A stretch of DNA of 61,600 nt, taken from Candidatus Cloacimonadota bacterium (GTDB lineage: Bacteria > Cloacimonadota > Cloacimonadia > Cloacimonadales > JAIOQZ01). Positions 15,789-23,824 of the stretch are shown here, piece by piece. The notes below the pieces were generated by a model. The model was not told where the DNA came from. It worked only from the letters and a program-made list of their open reading frames with translations, and searched no databases. Numbering within the stretch: the stretch's first letter is position 1; each line of letters begins with the position of its first letter. Both the position numbers and the translations under genes were made by a program. The DNA is taken from positions 1-61,600 of the forward strand of contig JAIOQZ010000061.1 in assembly GCA_021108395.1 (NCBI GenBank). Direction: 5' to 3'.

Positions 15789-16411
15789 TGTATTCCAAGC
15801 AGCCTTCCCTGGTATTGGGTTTTCATGGATGCGATCGTTCAATTCGTGATAAAGTAGTTTCCCAAAGGGGAATTTTATTAAATCCAAGTGAAAACAAATA
15901 TGACTGGTTAGGTAGCGGTGTCTATTTTTGGGAAAACAACTATCAAAGAGCTATAGATTTTGCAACATTTCTTTATGAGTATAAACCACACAACTTAAAA
16001 CAAACTATAAATGAACCATCTGTTATTGGCGCTATAATAGATTTGGGATTCTGTCTGAATTTGCTTGATACGGAATACCTTAATTTACTGAAAGTGGGAT
16101 ATGACTCACTACTAAAGTTTCATACAGATTACAACCTTCCGATACCGAAGAATGTGCCCTTAGTTGAAAATGGTGATTTGCTTAAAAGAAATTTAGACTG
16201 TGCAGTTATCGAGACAATACATACATTCAATAAAGACAAAGGCAAGCAGGAGTTTGATTCAATCCGGGGAGTTTTTATAGAAGGAAATGATTTATATCCA
16301 AATGCTGGATTTAAAGAAAAGAATCACATTCAAATTGCAGTGAGAAATCCAAATTGTATTAAAGGCTATTTCATTCCAAGAGACATTGATCCAAGGTATA
16401 ATAAGCCTTAA
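15788..16411 (+). CDS. ADP-ribosyltransferase-like protein, putative toxin
   Basis: A 207-residue AT-rich gene starting at GTG 15788. It has features of the H-Y-E class of ADP-ribosyltransferase folds: GFHGCD (His13), WLGSGVYFWE (Tyr46), and a late strand pair GVFIEG (Glu165) and FKEKNHIQIAVRNP (Glu177). These resemble the NAD-binding His, the GxGxYF strand and the final catalytic strand of PARP-like and DUF3990-like proteins. The family is one I recognise as widespread but unnamed. ADP-ribosylating activity and toxicity are inference. The GTG overlaps the stop of the 58-residue partner gene. Confidence 0.6.
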   Translation: MYSKQPSLVLGFHGCDRSIRDKVVSQRGILLNPSENKYDWLGSGVYFWENNYQRAIDFATFLYEYKPHNLKQTINEPSVIGAIIDLGFCLNLLDTEYLNLLKVGYDSLLKFHTDYNLPIPKNVPLVENGDLLKRNLDCAVIETIHTFNKDKGKQEFDSIRGVFIEGNDLYPNAGFKEKNHIQIAVRNPNCIKGYFIPRDIDPRYNKP

Positions 16412-16654
16412 TTTTTTTCAGTGTGATTTCCCAAACAAGAACCCTTCCATCAGCCCATTTTTTGTCCCAAATTCTGCAATAATACCAAGCCGTTGACATA
16501 GTACTGACTTGATTACCAATATGTAGAACTACATCACTGGAGCAGTTGGCGGATTAAGCAGGAACAAGCTTCAGGAACTCGCCAGTCTCATGATTGGCGA
16601 GTTTTTCCCCAATCGATTTTGTCAACAGACTGAGCCGCCTGGTGAACGTATTCG
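16412..16654. other. Intergenic region after the two-gene cassette
   Basis: AT-rich. On the minus strand a start-less open frame of roughly 60 codons (about 16555 down into the cassette end, including WYYCRIWDKKWADGR) may be a gene remnant. The region also holds a plus-strand terminator. No complete gene is supported. Confidence 0.3.
16576..16606 (+). terminator. Intrinsic terminator after the ART-like cassette
   Basis: Perfect 9-bp stem AACTCGCCA/TGGCGAGTT with a 10-nt loop, directly followed by a T-tract (16602-16606) on the plus strand. It would insulate the convergent flgH operon from cassette transcription. Confidence 0.75.
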
Positions 16655-17212
16655 TCAGAAAATAAAATTGAACAGCTTGGTGAGCAGGCCAACCTTAGCA
16701 GCTTGTCTCAAGTCGCCACTGCCCTTCACCTCGATAACCGCGTCGGCGATATTGTATGAGTAAACCGAGTTGTTGGCACCCACGTCCTGAGGCCGCACCA
16801 CACCTTCCACTGTGGTGATTTCTTCCTCGCCATTCACCCGCACCGAGCGCGTACCGGAAATCAGCAGATTACCGGCATCGTCGATGTGAACTATCTTGGC
16901 GGTAATAGTGCCCTTGAGGCTCGAAGTGCGCCTGGTAGTGCCTTCGCCCTTCGAGGTGGCGCCCGCATCGACGCCGAAGGAGGCGAGTGGGATGAAATCG
17001 AACGGCCCCTGCCCGGCCGCGACATTGAGGCCATGATTGAAGCTCTTGGCCGTTTCGGTGTTGGCGGCGGCGTTTGCAGATGTGCTCTCGACAATGAACA
17101 CGGTGATAACATCGCCCACCTGAAAACTCTTGTGATCGGAATAGAGTGACGGCGCCTGTGCGCCAAGGGCGCAGATGATACCAGTCAGAATGATTATCAG
17201 AGTGTAACGCAT
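16655..17212 (-). CDS. flgH: Flagellar L-ring protein FlgH
   Basis: A 185-residue FlgH, the outer-membrane ring of the flagellar basal body. The mature N-terminus SLYSDHKSFQVGDVITVFI, the GEGTTRRTSSLKGTITAKI segment, and GNLLISGTRSVRVNGEEE followed by VVRPQDV are family hallmarks. The N-terminal hydrophobic stretch is a signal peptide, but the cysteine in GIICALG has a poor lipobox (Ile at -1), whereas FlgH is usually a lipoprotein. ATG 17212 shares a base with the flgA stop (TGATG), behind GGAGG. The flgI and flgJ genes that usually follow are missing. Confidence 0.92.
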   Translation of the reverse strand: MRYTLIIILTGIICALGAQAPSLYSDHKSFQVGDVITVFIVESTSANAAANTETAKSFNHGLNVAAGQGPFDFIPLASFGVDAGATSKGEGTTRRTSSLKGTITAKIVHIDDAGNLLISGTRSVRVNGEEEITTVEGVVRPQDVGANNSVYSYNIADAVIEVKGSGDLRQAAKVGLLTKLFNFIF

Positions 17213-18144
17213 CAGTCCTCCAGATTGACTTCGGCACGACCATGTCCGGTCACCAGAGCTTTGAAACGCTGGCGGGTCGCGGTGTTCTCGCATTCGATTA
17301 TGTCGCCGATCTGCCCGCGACGCTTGGCTACGGCCTCGAGGGTAAGCTGGACACTGCCGCTGCTTACGATGACGATTATAGGATCGCCTCGCTCAACAGC
17401 CGGGCATGTTTCGGTGTTGCCGGCATCTAACACTGTGCCGGCAGCCATGTATCGCGCTGCCTGGCGTGACTGTAGCGCATCCAGGCTGGTCAGCGACGTG
17501 CTGAGGTAGTTGCCCGCCTGTTTGATGGTTGTCACATCCTCGGCGGTGATAGCGTCTCCGCGCCGCTTGGCCGTGCGCAGCGTCAATACTTCACGGGTCA
17601 CTTCCACGCGAGCTTGCAGCAGAAAATTGTGCACCTCGCGTCCCTCGACCAGTACCACGCCGCGCAGCACCAACATGCGCGGGTTTTGCGAAACAAGCGT
17701 ATAGCGAAGCTCGAAGGCGTCTTGCGGAGCGCGTACGTCCGGTATCCGCTCGATGGTGACACGGGCGTTGTCGCCCAATCCCAGCGCCTGAAACACGAAG
17801 CCGTCGGCTGTCAGGCGGATGTATTCCTGGCCGATGTTCTGCTGCTGCCAGCGCACAACGCACACGCCCCCCGCCACCTCGATGGTGCAGCCGGTCTTCT
17901 CGCGGACGCGGTTGGCCACTTCAGCAGCGTAGAGGTTGCGATATTGCAGCTCCCAGGGCAGGTCGAGGACAACGGTGTCGCTCAGTTGCTCAAAGAGATC
18001 GCGCTCGCCGGCGATGCGCGTGGCCACGTCGCACAGGCGCACCTGCGAGGCGCTGACAAACGCCCGCTCACGCAGTTCGAGCCGTAGTCCAGCCAGCGAA
18101 GCGGCGAGACTCAGCACGATAACGAGTGACAGGATGCGCTGCAA
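17212..18144 (-). CDS. flgA: Flagellar P-ring assembly chaperone FlgA
   Basis: A 310-residue periplasmic FlgA, which assists assembly of the FlgI P-ring. It has an N-terminal signal peptide (VIVLSLAASLAGL) and a C-terminal SAF/FlgA domain (KRRGDAITAEDVTTIKQAGNYLS ... AAGTVLDAGN ... GDPIIVIVSSGSVQLTLEAVAKRRGQIGD, given here in segments). It is longer than the enterobacterial protein but similar to FlgA in other phyla. It lies 4 bp after flgG and overlaps flgH by one base, so it is clearly part of one operon. Its presence implies a P-ring gene elsewhere. Confidence 0.88.
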   Translation of the reverse strand: MQRILSLVIVLSLAASLAGLRLELRERAFVSASQVRLCDVATRIAGERDLFEQLSDTVVLDLPWELQYRNLYAAEVANRVREKTGCTIEVAGGVCVVRWQQQNIGQEYIRLTADGFVFQALGLGDNARVTIERIPDVRAPQDAFELRYTLVSQNPRMLVLRGVVLVEGREVHNFLLQARVEVTREVLTLRTAKRRGDAITAEDVTTIKQAGNYLSTSLTSLDALQSRQAARYMAAGTVLDAGNTETCPAVERGDPIIVIVSSGSVQLTLEAVAKRRGQIGDIIECENTATRQRFKALVTGHGRAEVNLED

Positions 18145-18148
18145 GTTA

Positions 18149-18937
18149 CTACCTCTTGATGTTGTTGGCGGTCTGGATCATCGCGTCGCTGGTGCGAATC
18201 ACTTTCGAGTTGAGATCATAGGCACGCTGGGCTGTAATCATGTTCACCATCTCCTCGACCAGCTCCACGTTCGAGCTTTCGATCCAGCCCTGCTCGACCG
18301 CACCGAATGTCTGTGAGGTCGGCGCACCGGTGATGGGTTGACCCGAAGCCTCTGTCTCGGCATAAACGTTACCGCCCAGGCTGCGCAGGCCCGCTGCGTT
18401 CACGAACCTCGCCAGCTCAATCTGGCCGATTTCCTGAGCCTCGACTTCGCCATATACGCGGGCGAGCACAATGCCGTCCGGCGTGATGCTGAGCGCCTCG
18501 GTGTCGGCGGGTATCGTTGTGCCGGGTTCGAGAAAGTAACCGCTGGAGGTGACTATCTGGCCTTCGGCGTCCAGCTTGAAGCTGCCGTCGCGGGTGTAAA
18601 CGGTATCGCCTTCGGCGTTGACGAGCTGAAAGAAGCCCTCGCCGGCAATGGCGATGTCCAACGGATTGCCGGTGTTCTGCAACGACCCCTGACTGAAGCT
18701 GCGCTGCGTGGCCACTGCCCGTACGCCAGCGCCAACCGCGAGTTCGGTGGGACGCCGCGTCGAGTCGGAGGTGGCGGCGCCGGCTTCCTTGATCGTCTGG
18801 TACATCAGGTCTTCAAACTGCATACGAGACTTTTTGTAGCCATTGGTGTTCACGTTTGCCATATTGTTGGCAATCGTGTCGATGTTCATCTGCTGCGCAT
18901 ACATGCCCGATGCGCCGGAATAGAGGGAGCGTATCAT
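18149..18937 (-). CDS. flgG: Flagellar distal rod protein FlgG
   Basis: A 262-residue FlgG forming the distal part of the flagellar rod. The N-terminus (MIRSLYSGASGMYAQQMNID, then NNMANVNTNGYKKSRMQFED) and the C-terminus (WIESSNVELVEEMVNMITAQ, then RAYDLNSKVIRTSDAM) are textbook FlgG. The body includes GNPLDIAIAGEGFFQL and YTRDGSFKLDAEGQIV. Length is normal. A ribosome-binding site AAGGAG precedes ATG 18937. It lies 23 bp after flgF and directly before flgA. Confidence 0.95.
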   Translation of the reverse strand: MIRSLYSGASGMYAQQMNIDTIANNMANVNTNGYKKSRMQFEDLMYQTIKEAGAATSDSTRRPTELAVGAGVRAVATQRSFSQGSLQNTGNPLDIAIAGEGFFQLVNAEGDTVYTRDGSFKLDAEGQIVTSSGYFLEPGTTIPADTEALSITPDGIVLARVYGEVEAQEIGQIELARFVNAAGLRSLGGNVYAETEASGQPITGAPTSQTFGAVEQGWIESSNVELVEEMVNMITAQRAYDLNSKVIRTSDAMIQTANNIKR

Positions 18938-18960
18938 AATCTATCTCTCCTTAGTTGTCA

Positions 18961-19773
18961 TCATTTACCCACGTTGTTCACCGACTTCCGCAGGGTCTCG
19001 TCATGGGCGCGAATTACCTTGCCATTAGCATCGTAATGACGTTGTACAGCGATCATATCCACCATCTCGCGGACGATGTTGACGTTCGACAGCTCGAGGT
19101 AACCCTGCATCACGCCGGGGGACTCCACAGGCTCGCCGCCGCTCTGGTGCAGCGGACGATACAATGCGTCTTTCACCCGCGCCAGGCCTTCTGTATCGAA
19201 ATTGCGTATCATCAGGCGGTTGACCACCTCGTTATCGACAATAATCTCGCCCATCGGCGCAATCTCCACCTGCCCGCCGGTTATCTGCACCGGCCCGCCC
19301 TCACCCTGCACGAAGAATCCTGCCGAGGTGACGAGGTTGCCGGTGGCGTCGAGGGAGAACTGGCCGTCGCGGGTGTAGGCCACGCCATCTGGGGTGAGCA
19401 CGGTGAAAAAGCCCTCGCCGTTGAGCGCGACATCGAGCGGGTTGCCTGTCTGCCGCATGCCGCCAGGGGAGTAATCGGTGAAGGTGGCGATTTCGCCATC
19501 CAACCGGCGCTGCATGCCACGCGGACGGCAGCACGAGGTGTGCACATGCGGACTGAAGCGGTGTGGATTGTAGGTGAGGTTTTCGGTGTGCAGGTTGCGC
19601 AGGCCGATCTGGTTGCGTTCGAGGGCCTGCTCTTCGGCCACGAGCTGGCGAAAGAAGACGCCTTTGCGTTGATAGCCGTTGGTGCTCACATTGGCCAGAT
19701 TGTTGCCGATGGCGCTCATCTTGTCGATGAGTAATTGCATCGAAGCGGAATTTTTGTATAGCCCTTCTACCAT
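18961..19773 (-). CDS. flgF: Flagellar proximal rod protein FlgF
   Basis: A 270-residue FlgF/FlgG-family rod protein that heads the flgF-G-A-H operon. It shares the rod N-terminus (MSAIGNNLANVSTNGYQRKG) and C-terminus (GYLELSNVNIVREMVDMIAV) with FlgG, but it lacks the canonical SLYSGASGM start and has an insert with THTSCCRPRG near residue 80. Its place immediately before flgG supports FlgF. ATG 19773 follows GGAGGTACTC. Confidence 0.88.
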   Translation of the reverse strand: MVEGLYKNSASMQLLIDKMSAIGNNLANVSTNGYQRKGVFFRQLVAEEQALERNQIGLRNLHTENLTYNPHRFSPHVHTSCCRPRGMQRRLDGEIATFTDYSPGGMRQTGNPLDVALNGEGFFTVLTPDGVAYTRDGQFSLDATGNLVTSAGFFVQGEGGPVQITGGQVEIAPMGEIIVDNEVVNRLMIRNFDTEGLARVKDALYRPLHQSGGEPVESPGVMQGYLELSNVNIVREMVDMIAVQRHYDANGKVIRAHDETLRKSVNNVGK

Positions 19774-20002
19774 GAGTACCTCCGCGCGTTATTAGTGCAA
19801 AGCCTGTGCCAAGAAGCGTTGAGGCACATAGCCATGTGTTGCAGGCACATACGAAATCCAGCCACATCGCTGCAAGCGGCCTGAAGCGGAAACATTTTCC
19901 GTCTCTCGGCGCCACTGCGCGATTTCGTCCGAAATCTGTTGACGCCAAAATAGCCGGCGCAAGAGTGTCGCCTGATTCTCAAAATGCGGAGTAAACAGAA
20001 AA

Positions 20003-20033
20003 CGCCGATTGCGGACTTTGTCAGCAATCTGGG
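20003..20033. repeat. Palindromic repeat family C, copy 1
   Basis: A short imperfect palindrome GATTGCGGACTTTGTCAGCAATC sits just before the YitT gene; the arms GATTGC/GCAATC are perfect. A related copy is at 36029-36056. Bases 19774-20040 otherwise hold no gene I can support. Confidence 0.55.
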
Positions 20034-20040
20034 AGGAGTA

Positions 20041-20994
20041 ATGAAACAGAAAACGATGCGGACTATCGGGCAGTTCATGGGTATCGTTTTGGGCTCGTTT
20101 TTCTTTGCCATCGGCTACGCATGGTTTCTGGTGCCCTACAAGATCGCCCCCGGTGGCGTGGGCGGCCTGTCGCAGATATTTTATCACCTGCTGGGGGTAC
20201 CGCTGGGTCTTTCGATGATTCTGATGAACATACCGTTGTTCATCATCAGCGTCATATTCCTGGGCAAGCAGTTCGGCATCCGCTCGTTCTTCGGGATGAT
20301 GGTGTCTGGCCTGATGATCGAGCTCGTCTCGCTGCCCAACCTGCACAGGCTGGGCATCATCGGCGACCTCTCGCGCTACACCTTCACCCTGGCCGACGGC
20401 AGCGCCATAGTCTCTATGATAGCGCCGGATGACATCTATCTCGCAGGCATCGCCGGCTCGGTTCTGCTGGGATTCGGGCTGGGCGTCATTTTCCGGTTCC
20501 GCGGCTCCACCGGCGGCACCGACATCCCGGTGGCTCTCATCAAACAAAAGACCGGCCTCTCCATCGGTACCGGCTACTGGATTGTCGAGACTCTCATCAT
20601 CCTCACTGTGGGGCTGGTGTTCAAGGATCTCAAGCTTGTCATCTGGGGATATGTGAACCTGTTCATCTCGGCGCGCATCACCGACCTGGCCAGTGAAGGC
20701 CTGCCCTACATCAAGGGCGCCTATGTCATCAGCGACAAGGTGGATGAAATCAAGGAACTCATTTACGACCAGCTTCAGCGCGGCGTGACGTTTTTTCACA
20801 CACGCGGCGGATATACCGGCAATGAGCAGCGGATGCTGTTCTGCATTGTCAACCGCCGCCAGGTGGCCCTCCTGCGCGACATCGTCCGCGACACCGACCC
20901 CGAGGCGTTCATGATTCTCACCGACGTGACCGATGTGATGGGCTATGGTTTCAAGAGCCGCAATCTCGACCTGACCGCCGACGACAGCGGTTGA
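20041..20994 (+). CDS. YitT-family membrane protein (DUF161/DUF2179)
   Basis: A 317-residue integral membrane protein with about five or six transmembrane helices (for example GIVLGSFFFAIGYAWFLVPY, LIILTVGLVF) followed by a soluble C-terminal DUF2179 domain (YVISDKVDEIKELIYDQLQR; RQVALLRDIVRDTDPEAFMI). The conserved APGGVGGLSQI and GSTGGTDIPVALI motifs mark the YitT family, whose transport role is not settled. ATG 20041 follows GGGAGGAGTA; a longer frame from 19984 would begin inside the repeat. It is divergent from the flg operon. Confidence 0.87.
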   Translation: MKQKTMRTIGQFMGIVLGSFFFAIGYAWFLVPYKIAPGGVGGLSQIFYHLLGVPLGLSMILMNIPLFIISVIFLGKQFGIRSFFGMMVSGLMIELVSLPNLHRLGIIGDLSRYTFTLADGSAIVSMIAPDDIYLAGIAGSVLLGFGLGVIFRFRGSTGGTDIPVALIKQKTGLSIGTGYWIVETLIILTVGLVFKDLKLVIWGYVNLFISARITDLASEGLPYIKGAYVISDKVDEIKELIYDQLQRGVTFFHTRGGYTGNEQRMLFCIVNRRQVALLRDIVRDTDPEAFMILTDVTDVMGYGFKSRNLDLTADDSG

Positions 20995-21010
20995 AGCATA
21001 CCAGCTATTA

Positions 21011-21195
21011 ACAAACCTGTTTCAGGATGGGACACCCCATCCCCGGCCCTTCCCTTGCATAGGGGAAGGGAGTAAGAGATGTCAACGCAGTCCTTTACCC
21101 TCTCCTATGCAGGAGAGGGTCGGCGGTACTCCGGCGGGGTGAGGTGTCCTCGGAATGACGCGAAGCGGCCGGGTGGGGTTCAGGAACAGGCGCCC
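21011..21195. repeat. Palindromic repeat family B, copy 1 (paired inverted hairpins)
   Basis: Two facing hairpins (CCCTTCCCTTGCATAGGGGAAGGG split by its loop, and ACCCTCTCC-TATGCA-GGAGAGGGT) with a short spacer, followed by a GC-rich tail with GGGTGGGGTTC. A second copy lies at 24722-24870. The two hairpins are inverted versions of each other, like REPIN doublets. The gap 20995-21294 contains nothing else. Confidence 0.7.
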
Positions 21196-21294
21196 CGCCC
21201 GTTCTGCCGCTGTGCGGCCACAGCGTGAAAAGACATTGACAGATTCGGCCTGTCCGGCGGTGATTGCAGGAATAATGCAACGCGGGAGAGCGGA

Positions 21295-22047
21295 GTGAAA
21301 CAAACCGTTTACGAAAAGCTTACCGGCCTGTGCCGTACACGCACGGGCTACATCTGCCTCATCGACCCCGACCGAGCGCCCCAGGACGAAACAGTCGAGC
21401 TGGCCACGCTGTGCGCAGACAACGGCGCCGACATCCTGCTCATTGGCGGCAGCCTCATGCTGCACGACCGGTTTCACGGCGCCCTGCGCGCCATCCACGA
21501 GAGCGTCGAGACGCCTGTCGTCATCTTCCCCGGCATCTACGACTTCGTCTCGCCCCACGCCGACGCCATCTTCCTGCTGTGCATGGTGTCCAGCCGCAAT
21601 CCGCAGATGCTCATTGGCGAGCAGGTGCGCGCTGCACCCAAAATCCGCGCCTGCGGCCTCGAATCCATCGGTACCGGCTATATGCTTGTCGAGTCTGGCC
21701 GCATGACCTCGGTGCAATATATGAGCGCCAGCCTGCCCATCCCCGCCGCCAAGCCCGACATCGCCGTGGCGCATGCCCTGGCCGCCCAGTATCTGGGCAT
21801 GAGGCTCATCTATATGGACGCCGGCAGCGGAGCGGAGCGCCCCATCTCCTGCGAGATGGTGAACGCCGTGAGCGAGGCCATCGACGTGCCGCTCGTGGTG
21901 GGCGGAGGCATCCGCAATCCCGAAGAAGCCGCCGACATTGCCCGCGCCGGCGCCGACTTCATCGTTACCGGCACCGTGCTCGAGGATAACGGAGACCCGG
22001 CGCTCGTCCGCGAGATTGCCGCAGCGTTGCGGGAAGCGCGTCTATGA
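21295..22047 (+). CDS. Geranylgeranylglyceryl-phosphate (GGGP) synthase family
   Basis: A 250-residue TIM-barrel prenyltransferase that joins a polyprenyl diphosphate to sn-glycerol-1-phosphate, the first ether bond of archaeal-type lipids. Motifs in order: CLIDPDRAP, ADILLIGGS, VVIFPGIYDF, AIFLLCMVSSRNPQMLIGEQ, IGTGYMLVESG, YMDAGSGAERPIS, VVGGGIRNPEEA and GADFIVTG. The series matches the GGGP synthase/PcrB family throughout, and the length fits the archaeal-like group found in the FCB superphylum. PcrB-type use of heptaprenyl diphosphate cannot be excluded. The start is GTG behind GGGAG. It overlaps the next gene by 4 bp (ATGA). Confidence 0.9.
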   Translation: MKQTVYEKLTGLCRTRTGYICLIDPDRAPQDETVELATLCADNGADILLIGGSLMLHDRFHGALRAIHESVETPVVIFPGIYDFVSPHADAIFLLCMVSSRNPQMLIGEQVRAAPKIRACGLESIGTGYMLVESGRMTSVQYMSASLPIPAAKPDIAVAHALAAQYLGMRLIYMDAGSGAERPISCEMVNAVSEAIDVPLVVGGGIRNPEEAADIARAGADFIVTGTVLEDNGDPALVREIAAALREARL

Positions 22048-22835
22048 TAGACATCCACACGCACATCCTGCCAGGCATCGATGACGGCGCGCCCGACATC
22101 GAAACCTCTGTGCAGGCCATGCGGGCCGCAGTCGATGCCGGCATCACCGATGTCGTCTGTACTTCGCACTTTCTGCGCGGCCAATATCACAACCCGCGCT
22201 CGATAACCCTGCCGTTGATGCAGGAACTACAGGCGTTGGCCCGCAAGCATGATATTCCGCTCAAGCTCCACATCGGCGCCGAGGTGATGCTCGACTCGAC
22301 TATCCCCGAATCCATCGGCGAACTCGAACTGTTCATCGCCGACACGCACTATGTCCTTGTCGAGTCGGAGATAAACGCCATGCCGGTCAATTTCCTCGAC
22401 CTGCTCTTCGAGATCGTGAGGCGGGGCTGGAAGCCCGTGCTGGCGCATCCCGAACGTTACCCCGCCATTATGAGCAACCTGTCGATTGCCGAAGACCTGC
22501 TGCACCGCAATGTTCATCTGCAAATCAACTCCGGCAGCCTGCTGGGCGGTTATGGCGGCAAGGTGCAGGAAACGGCCTGGAAGATGATCGAGCGCGGCTG
22601 TGCGCACTTCCTGGCCTCCGACACCCACGCCAGGGGAAACGAAAACACGCTCAAAAAGGCCACCGAACTGCTGACCGAACGCTTTGACGCCTATACCGTC
22701 GAACTGCTCACTCGCATCAACCCCGCCAAGCTGCTGGCCGACGAACCCATCGACTACGTCTATCTCAATCTCGTCAAGCAGCCCAAACAGCAGAATCTAT
22801 TTACCAGGGCACGCGACTTCCTGTTGGGACGCTGA
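22044..22835 (+). CDS. CpsB/YwqE-type PHP-domain phosphatase
   Basis: A 263-residue metal-dependent PHP-fold enzyme. MIDIHTHILPGIDDGAP at the N-terminus, HIGAEVML, PVLAHPERYP and LASDTHARG carry the histidine/aspartate metal ligands of the CpsB/CapC/YwqE tyrosine-phosphatase family, which controls capsule and exopolysaccharide kinases. A tyrosine kinase partner is not in the window. It overlaps GGGP synthase by 4 bp and ends 6 bp before the epimerase, so the three are likely one transcript. Other PHP-domain phosphoesterase activities are possible. Confidence 0.85.
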   Translation: MIDIHTHILPGIDDGAPDIETSVQAMRAAVDAGITDVVCTSHFLRGQYHNPRSITLPLMQELQALARKHDIPLKLHIGAEVMLDSTIPESIGELELFIADTHYVLVESEINAMPVNFLDLLFEIVRRGWKPVLAHPERYPAIMSNLSIAEDLLHRNVHLQINSGSLLGGYGGKVQETAWKMIERGCAHFLASDTHARGNENTLKKATELLTERFDAYTVELLTRINPAKLLADEPIDYVYLNLVKQPKQQNLFTRARDFLLGR

Positions 22836-22841
22836 GCCGCT

Positions 22842-23822
22842 ATGAGCGAGCATCCTCGCGTTCTCATCACCGGCGTCACCGGATTCATCGGGCAGCATGT
22901 CGCTCGACTGCTGGCAACCGAAAAATTCCACCTGACCGCCCTTGTGCGCCCCACCACGCCTGTCTCCCGTCTGGGCGATCTCGCCGACAAACTACAGGTG
23001 GTACGGCTGGCGCTCGATGACATCAATGGCCTGAAGGAATACCTCGCCGCGCAGCAGTTTGACGCCATCGTTCACATTGGTGCGGTGCGGGGCGGCCGCC
23101 GTGCAAATCGCGCAATGTACGAGCGCGTAAACGTGCAGGCGACCGAGCAGCTCGCCATCTCTGCCCGCGAGACGGGGGCGCGATTCATCTTCTGCTCTTC
23201 TGTGGGCGTGTTCGGGGCCATTCCGCTCGAACTGCCGGCCAACGACCAGTCACCCCGCCAGCATGACAGCCTCTATCACAGCACCAAGATACGCGCCGAA
23301 GCGCTTGTTCAGCGCCTGGCGCTCGAAGGCCTCGACGCCGTCATTGTGCGACCGGCCATCACCTATGGCAGCGGCGACGACGGCTTTCCCCAGACGCTCA
23401 TCCGCATGGTTGACCGCCGCCGACTGTTTCTGCCGGCTCGCCCCGTGCTCATTCATCTCACCGAGGTGAAGTTGCTGGCGCGGGCGTTTCTGCGGCTTCT
23501 GTCGGATGACATCCCCTCCGGCAGGGCCTACATCGTCGCCGACCCCGAACCCGTCTCGCTGCCGGCCCTCACCGACGCCATCCACGAACGCCTGCACGAC
23601 CGGCCATACCCGCGTTCCCGCGTTGTCAGCGGCCACTGGTTCGACATGGGCGCATCCATCGCCCGCAAGCTGAAAAAAGAGACGTGGACAGCCCGTTTCC
23701 AACTCATCAGCCGCCACTGGTTCTTCGATGTCGAGGACACCTACGCCGACCTGCGCCTTCCCCGCATCAAAACCCTGGCCGAGTTCATGAACCTGGTTGA
23801 CGAATACCGTCGCAAAGACTGA
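22842..23822 (+). CDS. NAD-dependent epimerase/dehydratase (extended SDR)
   Basis: A 326-residue extended short-chain dehydrogenase. It has the nucleotide-binding TGVTGFIGQH near residue 10, the serine region FCSSVGVFG, and the catalytic YHSTK. The family modifies nucleotide sugars, or steroid- or flavonoid-like substrates; the substrate here cannot be named. Its placement between a capsule-type phosphatase and a methyltransferase in a lipid/glycan cluster suggests an envelope sugar or lipid. The spacing to its neighbours is a few bases. Confidence 0.82.
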   Translation: MSEHPRVLITGVTGFIGQHVARLLATEKFHLTALVRPTTPVSRLGDLADKLQVVRLALDDINGLKEYLAAQQFDAIVHIGAVRGGRRANRAMYERVNVQATEQLAISARETGARFIFCSSVGVFGAIPLELPANDQSPRQHDSLYHSTKIRAEALVQRLALEGLDAVIVRPAITYGSGDDGFPQTLIRMVDRRRLFLPARPVLIHLTEVKLLARAFLRLLSDDIPSGRAYIVADPEPVSLPALTDAIHERLHDRPYPRSRVVSGHWFDMGASIARKLKKETWTARFQLISRHWFFDVEDTYADLRLPRIKTLAEFMNLVDEYRRKD

Positions 23823-23824
23823 AT

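Noticed and set aside
16365-16555. Minus-strand gene fragment after the ART-like cassette
   Set aside because: Open for about 60 codons and protein-like, but with no start and overlapping the cassette's 3' end; mentioned only as a possible remnant.
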